NCBI RefSeq assembly: GCF_008017455.1 | Contig: NZ_VRTY01000060.1 | Coordinates: 1 to 37,817, forward strand | Length of the DNA stretch: 37,817 bases | DNA from: Pontibacter qinzhouensis | GTDB lineage: Bacteria; Bacteroidota; Bacteroidia; Cytophagales; Hymenobacteraceae | Direction: 5' to 3' | In this document: positions 30,675-37,817 of the stretch, in pieces | Numbering within the stretch: position 1 is the first letter of the stretch | Layout of the letters: each line of letters starts with the position of its first letter | Notes under the pieces: model-generated | What the model was told of the DNA's origin: nothing | What the model saw: only the letters and a program-made list of their open reading frames with translations | Databases searched by the model: none | Program-made: the position numbers and the translations under genes

Positions 30675-31004
30675 ATGAACCATATACCTGAGGTTATCAG
30701 AACCATCCCATTAGAGTATTACCTTTATTTTAGCGCAGCCCTGTTTTCTATCGGTGTAATTGGTGTGCTCACCAGGCGCAATGCCATCATTATTTTCATG
30801 TGTGTGGAGCTTATGCTAAATGCCGTCAACCTGCTGCTGGGAGCATTTTCGGCTTACCGCTCAGACCCAAACGGACAGGTTTTCGTGTTTTTCATTATGG
30901 CGGTGGCGGCAGCCGAAGTTTGCGTTGGCCTGGCTATTATTGTAATGATTTACCGCAACCTCCGCTCTACCGATGTGCAATTGCTCAACCACCTGAAATG
31001 GTAA
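30675..31004 (+). CDS. nuoK: NADH-quinone oxidoreductase subunit K
   Basis: A 109-residue, three-helix membrane subunit homologous to MrpC/MnhC antiporter subunits. The two conserved membrane glutamates of the proton path are present (VELMLNAVNLL in helix 2 and AAAEVCVGLAI in helix 3). It is slightly longer than the E. coli protein at the N-terminus. It is the first gene of the second nuo unit, preceded by its own promoter rather than by nuoJ. Confidence 0.97.
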   Translation: MNHIPEVIRTIPLEYYLYFSAALFSIGVIGVLTRRNAIIIFMCVELMLNAVNLLLGAFSAYRSDPNGQVFVFFIMAVAAAEVCVGLAIIVMIYRNLRSTDVQLLNHLKW

Positions 31005-31047
31005 TATCTTATTTTTCTGAACAGCTCAACTTAAATTTTTTAGCTTC

Positions 31048-33006
31048 ATGCAAGAAATAGTAATGCCCGCGAATAGACCGGAAATGGCACTGCTGTGTTT
31101 GCTTATTCCGCTGCTGCCCTTTATTGGCTTTGCTCTGAACGGCCTGGGCAACCGGAAATTACCTAAAGGACTTGTGAGCCTCATCGGCTGCGGCACCGTA
31201 CTGGCATCTTTCCTGATCTCCATTTACCTGTTCCTGGATTTCACCTCCTCTGGCAGCCGCCCCTACACCGTCGATTTTTATAACTGGATTTCGGTAGGCA
31301 GTCTGCAAATCGGGTTTTCTTTTCTGATAGACCAGCTCACGCTCCTGATGCTGCTGATGGTGACAGGCATTGGTTTCCTGATTCACTTGTACTCAGCTGG
31401 TTATATGAGTCACGACGAAGGCTTTGGCAAGTTCTTTTCTTTCCTGAACCTGTTCATGTTCTCGATGCTGCTGCTCGTAATGGGCTCCAACTACGTGATG
31501 ATGTTTGTGGGCTGGGAAGGCGTAGGACTGTGCTCTTACCTGCTCATCGGGTTCTGGAACAAAAACACCAACTATAACAATGCTGCCAAGAAAGCCTTTA
31601 TCATGAACCGCATCGGTGACCTAGGCTTTCTTTTAGGCATCTTCCTTATATTCATCACCTTCGGCAGCGTGAGCTACCCGCAGGTATTTGCTGAGGCAAC
31701 CCGTGTGGCCGGTGTAGATACACCAGTGTTAATTGCCATTACCATGCTCCTGTTTGTAGGTGCTATGGGTAAAAGTGCCCAGATACCGTTGTTTACCTGG
31801 TTACCCGATGCGATGGCAGGCCCAACGCCTGTGTCGGCCCTGATACACGCTGCAACCATGGTAACAGCAGGTATTTACATGGTAGTTCGCTCCAACGTAC
31901 TGTTCATTCTGGCTCCTACCACACTCGATGTAATTGCTATTATAGGGTTGGTTACCGCCTTAGTAGCTGCCACTATTGGTCTGGTGCAAAACGATATCAA
32001 AAAGGTATTGGCCTATTCTACTGTTAGTCAGTTAGGCTTTATGTTCCTGGCACTTGGTGTCATGGCTTTTTCTTCCTCATTGTTCCATGTGCTTACCCAC
32101 GCGTTCTTTAAAGCACTACTTTTCCTGGGTGCCGGTTCTGTGATACATGCCATGAGCAACGAGCAGGATATCCGGAATATGGGCGGCCTGAAAAAAGCAT
32201 TGCCTATTACCTTCCTCACTTTCCTGATCGGTACACTGGCCATTTCTGGTATTCCGCCTTTCGCTGGTTTCTTCTCTAAAGATGAGCTGCTGGCGCATGT
32301 GTATCAGCATAGCCCTATTATGTGGGCTTTCGGATTGCTGGCCTCCTTCATGACTGCTTTCTACATGTTCCGCCTCCTGTTCCTGACCTTCTTCGGCAAG
32401 TTCAGAGGTACGGAGGAACAACGCCACCACCTGCACGAGTCACCAGCCATTATGACCATTCCGCTTATCGTGCTGGCAGTTCTTTCAACTTTTGGTGGTT
32501 TCTTAGGCATTCCTTCGGTATTCGGTTCCAACCACATTATTGGCAGCTACCTGTCGCCGCTTTACAACTATGCAAAAGGCATTAACGCCACACCTTTTGA
32601 GCCGATGCACCTCTCACACGAAACGGAGTATTTGCTCATGGCCATTTCAGTGGCAGTGGCTATTATAGCCATCATTATTGCTTATGTCATGTATGTGAAG
32701 AAAGAGACAGTGCCTGTTGCAGAAGATGCACGCCTCTCGCCTGTTCATAACCTGGTTTATAACAAATACTACATCGACGAGCTGTACAACACCCTTTTCG
32801 TGAAGCCGCTGATGTGGCTTTCCACGGCGTTCTATCGCGTAGTGGATGTGGTGCTGGTAGATGGCATTGTGAATGGTGTTGGTAAGTTTGTAACGTTTAG
32901 TGGTCGCACCCTGCGTTATGCCCAAAGCGGTGCCATTGGGTTTTATGTAATGGTGATGGTGTTCAGCATCGTGCTGATTCTATTTTTAAACTTCTTTATA
33001 GGATAA
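31048..33006 (+). CDS. nuoL: NADH-quinone oxidoreductase subunit L (antiporter-like)
   Basis: A 652-residue membrane subunit at the distal end of complex I, with about sixteen helices and a long C-terminal lateral helix that clamps the arm. Antiporter features include FVGWEGVGLCSYLLIGFW with the key Glu of helix 5, KSAQIPLFTWLPDAMAGPTPVSALIHAATMVTAGIY with Lys and the His pair, and NDIKKVLAYSTVSQLGFM. The helix HL and final transmembrane segment lie in the last ~130 residues. The start at 31048 gives ~20 residues before helix 1. It follows nuoK by 43 nt. Confidence 0.97.
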   Translation: MQEIVMPANRPEMALLCLLIPLLPFIGFALNGLGNRKLPKGLVSLIGCGTVLASFLISIYLFLDFTSSGSRPYTVDFYNWISVGSLQIGFSFLIDQLTLLMLLMVTGIGFLIHLYSAGYMSHDEGFGKFFSFLNLFMFSMLLLVMGSNYVMMFVGWEGVGLCSYLLIGFWNKNTNYNNAAKKAFIMNRIGDLGFLLGIFLIFITFGSVSYPQVFAEATRVAGVDTPVLIAITMLLFVGAMGKSAQIPLFTWLPDAMAGPTPVSALIHAATMVTAGIYMVVRSNVLFILAPTTLDVIAIIGLVTALVAATIGLVQNDIKKVLAYSTVSQLGFMFLALGVMAFSSSLFHVLTHAFFKALLFLGAGSVIHAMSNEQDIRNMGGLKKALPITFLTFLIGTLAISGIPPFAGFFSKDELLAHVYQHSPIMWAFGLLASFMTAFYMFRLLFLTFFGKFRGTEEQRHHLHESPAIMTIPLIVLAVLSTFGGFLGIPSVFGSNHIIGSYLSPLYNYAKGINATPFEPMHLSHETEYLLMAISVAVAIIAIIIAYVMYVKKETVPVAEDARLSPVHNLVYNKYYIDELYNTLFVKPLMWLSTAFYRVVDVVLVDGIVNGVGKFVTFSGRTLRYAQSGAIGFYVMVMVFSIVLILFLNFFIG

Positions 33007-33018
33007 GGTTCACAGAAG

Positions 33019-34485
33019 ATGATGACAGCTTTATTACTTTTCTGGCCTGCATTGGCTGCCCTGCTGGTACTGCTGGTAAAAGGGCAGGGAGCCAAACGCG
33101 TGGCTTTTATAGCGGCACTCGTTGAATTTGCCATTGCCCTGTTTGCAGCCACTACCTTTGTTGTAGCCAAAACAGCCCCTCAGTTCGAGCTTTCGGTGCC
33201 TTGGGTGGAGCGTGCCGGCATCAGCTTCAGCATCGGCATGGATGGCATCAGCCTCCTGATGGTGCTGCTCACTACCTTCCTGGTTCCTCTTATTGTGCTT
33301 TCCAGCTTTAAACACGATTACAAAAAACCGAATGCCTTTTACGCGCTCATCCTGTTTATGCAGACCGGCCTGATCGGTGTGTTTGTGGCCCAGGATGCAT
33401 TCTTGTTTTACTTCTTCTGGGAAGTGGCACTTATTCCGGTTTACTTTATTTCTGCCATCTGGGGCGGTGCCAGACGTGTGGCCGTTACGTTCAAGTTCTT
33501 TGTCTACACCATCTTCGGCTCTTTCTTTATGCTGGCTGCTTTTATTTACCTGTACTTCCAGACTCCGGCTACAGGCATAGCACCGCATTCTTCCGATATA
33601 AACGCATTTTACCAGTTAGCCCTCGACACAAACACTCAAAGCTGGATTTTCTGGTTCCTGTTCCTGGCTTTCGCTATTAAAATGCCTGTTTTCCCGTTCC
33701 ATACCTGGCAACCCGACACCTACACCGAAGCGCCTGCGCAGGCTACTATGCTCCTTTCCGGTATTATGCTGAAAATGGGTATCTACGGGGTGCTGCGCTG
33801 GTTACTGCCGGTGGTGCCAAGTGGCGCCAGCCAGTGGCTCGATGTGGTGCTGGTGCTGTCGATTATCGGTATTATTTACGCGTCTGTTATTGCCATCCGC
33901 CAACGCGACCTCAAACGCCTGATCGCTTATTCTTCTATCGCGCACGTTGGCCTCATCTCGGCGGGTATTTTCTCACTAACGGAGCAGGGGCTGCAAGGTG
34001 GTGTTATCCAGATGCTGAGCCATGGTATAAATGTGGTAGGACTTTTCTTTATTATCGATATTATTTTTAGCCGTACCAAAACAAGAGAGATTCTTAGCCT
34101 GGGTGGTATCACACAAACTACTCCGGCCTTATCTATCTGCTTTATGATTCTGATGCTGGGTTCTGTGGCGCTGCCGCTTACCAACGGCTTTGTGGGTGAG
34201 TTCCTGCTGCTATCGGGTGTGTTCCAATACAATTATGTATTTGGCGCTGTAGCCGGCATAACCATTATTCTGGGAGCAGTATACATGCTGCGTATGTTCC
34301 AGGGTGTTATGTTCGGTACCAGGTCGCCAGAAACAGAAGTATTTGCGGACCTGACTTTTAACGAGAAAGCAGTGCTTATTCCACTGGTTATCATGGTTTT
34401 CTGGATTGGTTTATTCCCGAGCACTTTCCTCGATATTTCAGAACCTGCTGTATTCAACCTGCTGAACATCATTCAGAAGAGATAA
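33019..34485 (+). CDS. nuoM: NADH-quinone oxidoreductase subunit M (antiporter-like)
   Basis: A 488-residue proton-pumping subunit with fourteen predicted helices. The functional residues are visible in FFWEVALIPVYFI (Glu of helix 5), the KMPVFPFHTWQPDTYTEAPAQATMLLSGIMLKMGIYG block with its Lys, and RDLKRLIAYSSIAHVGLI. It is paralogous to NuoL and NuoN of the same operon. It starts 12 nt after the nuoL stop. Confidence 0.97.
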   Translation: MMTALLLFWPALAALLVLLVKGQGAKRVAFIAALVEFAIALFAATTFVVAKTAPQFELSVPWVERAGISFSIGMDGISLLMVLLTTFLVPLIVLSSFKHDYKKPNAFYALILFMQTGLIGVFVAQDAFLFYFFWEVALIPVYFISAIWGGARRVAVTFKFFVYTIFGSFFMLAAFIYLYFQTPATGIAPHSSDINAFYQLALDTNTQSWIFWFLFLAFAIKMPVFPFHTWQPDTYTEAPAQATMLLSGIMLKMGIYGVLRWLLPVVPSGASQWLDVVLVLSIIGIIYASVIAIRQRDLKRLIAYSSIAHVGLISAGIFSLTEQGLQGGVIQMLSHGINVVGLFFIIDIIFSRTKTREILSLGGITQTTPALSICFMILMLGSVALPLTNGFVGEFLLLSGVFQYNYVFGAVAGITIILGAVYMLRMFQGVMFGTRSPETEVFADLTFNEKAVLIPLVIMVFWIGLFPSTFLDISEPAVFNLLNIIQKR

Positions 34486-34517
34486 TAAAAGAAACGATTT
34501 AGAAGAAAAACAACGCT

Positions 34518-35900
34518 ATGATTTCCATTATACTTCTAGCCGGATTCGGGATTATTAACCTCTTTGCAGGGTTCCTGAAGTCTAACAGAATGCTGTTGCC
34601 ATTGGCGATCCTTTTCCTGACGATCGTGTTTGGCGTGAACCTTTTCAGCTGGAACGACCCGCAGAGCTATTTTAACAACATGCTCACCATCGACAACTAC
34701 GCGGTGGGTTTTACAGGTGTTATGGTACTCTCAACCTTACTCATTCTGCCCTTCTCGCAGCGTTATGTTGCCGACCAGGACGAGAACCTGGCGGAGTATT
34801 ACTCGCTGCTGCTGTTTGCGGTGATGGGTGCCATTATGATGGTAAGTTTCGAGAACATGATCATGCTGTTCCTGGGAATCGAGATTCTGTCTATTAGCAT
34901 GTACATACTGGCCGGAACCGACAAACAGAGACCACGCTCCAACGAAGCAGCTCTGAAGTACTTCCTGATGGGTTCCTTCTTTACCGGCTTCCTGCTCTTC
35001 GGCATCGTGCTGATTTATGGTGCAACCGGCTCTTTCGATATTACCACCATTGCAGGCACCACTATTGGCCCCGACGGAATTGAGAATACCATGTTTGTGA
35101 TGGGCTTGCTGCTGATTGTGATTGGTATCTCTTTTAAAATCTCGGCTGCTCCTTTCCACTTCTGGACACCGGATGTGTACGAAGGTACTCCTACCCTCTT
35201 TACAGCCTTTATGTCTACTGTTGTGAAGGTTGCAGGTGTGGCTGCGTTTTACAAGTTAATGGATGCTGCCTTTGCCTCTTCTTACAGCACCTGGTTCCCG
35301 ACTCTGATCGCTATTACGGTTCTAACGCTGGTAGTTGGCAACATAGGTGCAGCAGTGCAAGGCAGTGTTAAACGGATGCTGGCTTACTCCAGTATTTCGC
35401 ACGCCGGTTACCTGCTCATGGCCCTGATCGCCTTTAACGAGCGCTCTGAGTCTGCTATCTTCTTTTATTCGCTGGCTTACTCTGTGGCTACCATTGCTGC
35501 CTTTGGCGTACTGAAGCTGGTAACGGTACAGCGCAACGATGAGTCTTTCGCAACCTTTAACGGGCTAGGCCAGACTAACCCGCTGCTAGCCTTTGTCATG
35601 ACCGTTTCGATGTGCTCGCTAGCTGGCATTCCGCTCACAGCAGGTTTCTTCGGCAAGTTCTTCGTGTTTACATCGGTGGTGGAAGATAACAGCCTGATTT
35701 GGTTAGTTGTTGTTGCCGTACTGTTGGCAGCCGTAGGCATTTACTATTATTTTAAAGTAGTTATCGCCATGTATATGCATCCGGCAGGCAACTATGAGCG
35801 CGTTCGTGTTACAAGCCTCGCCTCTTTTGTACTTATCTTTGTGGCAGTTCTCACCATTCTGCTTGGTATAGCACCAGCCCTGGTAAGTGACCTGATTTAA
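34518..35900 (+). CDS. nuoN: NADH-quinone oxidoreductase subunit N (antiporter-like)
   Basis: A 460-residue proton-pumping subunit closest to NuoK in the assembled arm. Family features are FLGIEILSISMYILAG (Glu of helix 5), SFKISAAPFHFWTPDVYEGTPTLFTAFMSTVVKVAG and GSVKRMLAYSSISHAGYLL with their conserved Lys residues. It ends the second nuo unit and is followed by a clear terminator. Confidence 0.97.
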   Translation: MISIILLAGFGIINLFAGFLKSNRMLLPLAILFLTIVFGVNLFSWNDPQSYFNNMLTIDNYAVGFTGVMVLSTLLILPFSQRYVADQDENLAEYYSLLLFAVMGAIMMVSFENMIMLFLGIEILSISMYILAGTDKQRPRSNEAALKYFLMGSFFTGFLLFGIVLIYGATGSFDITTIAGTTIGPDGIENTMFVMGLLLIVIGISFKISAAPFHFWTPDVYEGTPTLFTAFMSTVVKVAGVAAFYKLMDAAFASSYSTWFPTLIAITVLTLVVGNIGAAVQGSVKRMLAYSSISHAGYLLMALIAFNERSESAIFFYSLAYSVATIAAFGVLKLVTVQRNDESFATFNGLGQTNPLLAFVMTVSMCSLAGIPLTAGFFGKFFVFTSVVEDNSLIWLVVVAVLLAAVGIYYYFKVVIAMYMHPAGNYERVRVTSLASFVLIFVAVLTILLGIAPALVSDLI

Positions 35901-35924
35901 CCATACCCACACAATATTATAAAG

Positions 35925-35960
35925 AAAGGCTGCTTCGGAAGAGGCAGCCTTTTTTGTTTT
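35925..35960 (+). terminator. Terminator of nuoK-N
   Basis: AAAGGCTGC (35925-35933) pairs with GCAGCCTTT (35944-35952), followed by a long T-rich run to 35960. It starts 24 nt behind the nuoN stop. Confidence 0.85.
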
Positions 35961-36018
35961 ATCAGATATCAAAGTGCTTCTTAGATAAATGCACCCTAGA
36001 GATAAAATAGCGTTAGAA

Positions 36019-36050
36019 CTCTTGAAAGGCTATTTTAATTAGAATAATTC
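36019..36050 (+). repeat. Dispersed intergenic repeat, copy 10 (forward, diverged)
   Basis: CTCTTGAAAGGCTATTTTAA then TTAGAATAATTC. Only the core half is recognisable. It lies between the convergent nuoN and aspS. Confidence 0.55.
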
Positions 36051-36072
36051 CAAAGCTTTATAGCCTAACCAC

Positions 36073-36124
36073 TAAAAACAGCAGCGCCTGCCACTGATCT
36101 CCAATGGCAGGCGCTGCTATAAAA
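36073..36124. terminator. Bidirectional terminator of aspS
   Basis: A perfect 14-bp GC-rich stem (36080-36093 with 36105-36118) has an 11-nt loop. On the minus strand it is followed by a T run (36074-36079 region), about 30 nt after the aspS stop. Confidence 0.8.
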
Positions 36125-36150
36125 TTTTAGGTACTGTATCTCAGAAGAAG

Positions 36151-37817
36151 CTACTTCAGCTTTATCTGCAGTTCATCTAATTGCGCATTGGCAATTGGAG
36201 ACGGAGCGTCTATCATGACATCGCGGCCAGAGTTGTTTTTCGGGAAGGCAATGAAGTCGCGGATGGAGTCTGCGCCTCCGAACAGGGAGCACAACCTGTC
36301 GAAACCGAAGGCGATGCCACCGTGCGGAGGTGCACCGTATTCGAAAGCGTTCATCAGGAAGCCGAACTGCGCTACAGCTTCTTCTTTGGTAAAGCCCAGC
36401 AGGCTGAACATCTGCTCCTGCACTCCACGGTCGTGGATACGGATAGAACCACCTCCCACTTCTACACCATTAATCACCATATCGTAAGCATTGGCACGAA
36501 TTTTCTCAAGTTCACGATTTACAACATGAGAATCTTTTGGAACGGAGTTATGCTCTATCAATGCTAAATCCTCTGGCTTAGGAGATGTAAAGGGATGGTG
36601 CATAGCGTGGTAACGTTTATTTTCCTCGTCCCACTCCAGAAGCGGAAAATCAATTACCCAAAGTGGAGAGAACTTATTTTTATCCCTTAAACCTAACCGT
36701 TGACCCATTTCCAGACGCAGTTCATTTAAAGCTTTTCTTGTTTTTGCTGCGGGTCCAGCAAGTATAAGTAATAAGTCACCTGGTTCAGCTTCAAAAGCAG
36801 CTGCCCAAGCTTGTGTATCTTCTGGTGAATAAAACTTATCCACAGAAGATTTCACAGCGCCGTCTTCCCCCACACGGGCATACACTAGGCCAGTAGCGCC
36901 AATCTGTGGACGCTTTACAAAATTAGTCAACTCGTCGAGCTGCTTGCGAGTGTAATTGGCTGCCCCTTTAGCATTAATACCTACTACAAGTTCCGCCTCA
37001 TCAAAAACTTTAAGGCCTCTGTTTCTAACTAAGTCTATATCAGCTTTATGATGTAAACCGCCTACTTCTAGAATTATATTATCAGGATTTTGATCCGAAA
37101 TAGGATCTTGGTAATCATTTGGTGTTTCGTCAGCTAATGTTAAAAGCTCCACAAACTGCATTCCGAAGCGTGTATCTGGTTTATCGGAGCCGTAGAGGCG
37201 CATGGCATCGGCATAGTACATGCGCGGCAGCTCTGCTATCTCCACTCCTTTTACTGTTTTAAACAGGTGGCGGATAAACCCTTCGAAGGTGTTCAGAATA
37301 TCTTCCTGGGTAATAAAGGCCATTTCGCAGTCTATTTGTGTGAACTCCGGCTGACGGTCGGCGCGCAGGTCTTCGTCGCGGAAGCATTTCACGATCTGGA
37401 AATAGCGGTCGAATCCTGACACCATCAGCAGCTGCTTAAATGTCTGTGGCGACTGCGGCAAAGCATAAAACTCACCAGGGTTCATACGCGATGGTACTAC
37501 AAAGTCGCGGGCACCTTCTGGTGTTGACTTTATCAGCACCGGCGTTTCCACCTCAATAAAGTTCAGGCTGTCGAGGTAGTTGCGGGTTTCGCGCATCATG
37601 CGATGGCGCAGCTCCAGGTTACGGCGCACTGGTGTGCGGCGCAGGTCCAGGTAGCGGTACTTCATGCGCAGGTCGTCGCCGCCGTCGGTTTCGTCTTCTA
37701 TGAGGAAAGGCGGCAGTTTGGCCGGGTTCAGCACATCGAGCTTCGTTACCTTTACTTCAATGGCACCAGTCGGTATTTTATCGTTTTTGGAAAAACGCTC
37801 AATTACCTGCCCTGTAG
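36151..37817 (-). CDS. aspS: Aspartate-tRNA ligase, N-terminal part outside window
   Basis: Class II synthetase that charges tRNA-Asp in the cytosol. About 555 residues are visible; the frame stays open to the right edge (TGQVIERFSKN...), so most of the N-terminal anticodon-binding OB domain is missing, and the GTG at 37734 is internal. Class II motifs are present: motif 1 around IEVETPVLIKSTPEGARD, motif 2 FRDEDLRADRQPEFTQ, and motif 3 GIAFGFDRL near the C-terminus; the GAD insertion domain lies between motifs 2 and 3. Odd point: between RFGMQFVEL and VFDEAELVVGIN there are about 46 residues where I expect roughly a dozen, and the DNA from about 36540 to 37140 is visibly richer in A+T than the flanks. 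No frame break occurs, so the gene is probably functional. Confidence 0.95.
   Translation of the reverse strand, partial: TGQVIERFSKNDKIPTGAIEVKVTKLDVLNPAKLPPFLIEDETDGGDDLRMKYRYLDLRRTPVRRNLELRHRMMRETRNYLDSLNFIEVETPVLIKSTPEGARDFVVPSRMNPGEFYALPQSPQTFKQLLMVSGFDRYFQIVKCFRDEDLRADRQPEFTQIDCEMAFITQEDILNTFEGFIRHLFKTVKGVEIAELPRMYYADAMRLYGSDKPDTRFGMQFVELLTLADETPNDYQDPISDQNPDNIILEVGGLHHKADIDLVRNRGLKVFDEAELVVGINAKGAANYTRKQLDELTNFVKRPQIGATGLVYARVGEDGAVKSSVDKFYSPEDTQAWAAAFEAEPGDLLLILAGPAAKTRKALNELRLEMGQRLGLRDKNKFSPLWVIDFPLLEWDEENKRYHAMHHPFTSPKPEDLALIEHNSVPKDSHVVNRELEKIRANAYDMVINGVEVGGGSIRIHDRGVQEQMFSLLGFTKEEAVAQFGFLMNAFEYGAPPHGGIAFGFDRLCSLFGGADSIRDFIAFPKNNSGRDVMIDAPSPIANAQLDELQIKLK

Noticed and set aside
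36181..36567. 128-residue plus-strand frame opposite aspS
   Set aside because: It is a shadow of the conserved C-terminal part of aspS, with no domain of its own.
1..37817. CRISPR array, tRNA/rRNA genes, prophage or toxin-antitoxin pair
   Set aside because: I looked for regularly spaced repeats, cloverleaf motifs, integrase or phage structural genes and small paired genes, and saw none that could be supported.

Overview
The window is a chromosomal segment of a member of the Bacteroidota, most likely Cytophagales, perhaps a Hymenobacteraceae/Pontibacter-like organism. I infer this from a C-terminal type IX secretion sorting domain, TAnnTTTG promoter elements (TTTG-N19-TAnnTTTG upstream of nuoA), the short NuoG type, signal peptides ending AQ, and mostly weak Shine-Dalgarno sequences. 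The taxon is an inference from style; no rRNA gene is present.

Layout. 1-5.3 kb: the end of a short-chain dehydrogenase gene, a lone secreted protein of unknown function, a 1.1-kb gap holding a 346-bp MITE-like element and orphan hairpins, then a three-gene operon coding for two YceI-fold proteins on either side of an outer-membrane barrel. 5.3-11.5 kb: clpB, a REP-associated (RAYT) transposase between two copies of a four-hairpin REP cluster, a lactonase-like lipoprotein (minus strand) and a HupE/UreJ membrane protein. 11.5-20.4 kb: an M1 aminopeptidase, a secreted carboxypeptidase-regulatory-like protein diverging from an ArsR-type regulator, a YjjG-type nucleotidase, pruA and a T9SS-sorted repeat protein. 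20.5-35.9 kb: all thirteen complex I genes in the order nuoA,B,C,D,E,F,G,H,I,J and K,L,M,N (C and D are separate genes). 36.1-37.8 kb: aspS on the minus strand, cut by the right edge.

The nuo genes form the functional core: NuoE, F and G take electrons from NADH, NuoB, C, D and I carry them to quinone, and NuoA, H, J, K, L, M and N form the proton-pumping membrane arm. The cluster is broken between nuoJ and nuoK by 1.9 kb holding an inverted lipoprotein gene. A terminator follows nuoJ and a good promoter precedes nuoK, so I read it as two transcription units.

The most unusual non-coding content is a family of about ten roughly 35-60-bp dispersed intergenic repeats in both orientations, the MITE-like element with 14-bp inverted ends and a 7-bp target duplication, and the paired REP clusters around the RAYT gene. 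aspS looks compositionally mosaic and carries an apparent insertion. I found no tRNA, rRNA, CRISPR array or prophage. All coordinates and base counts were made by eye.
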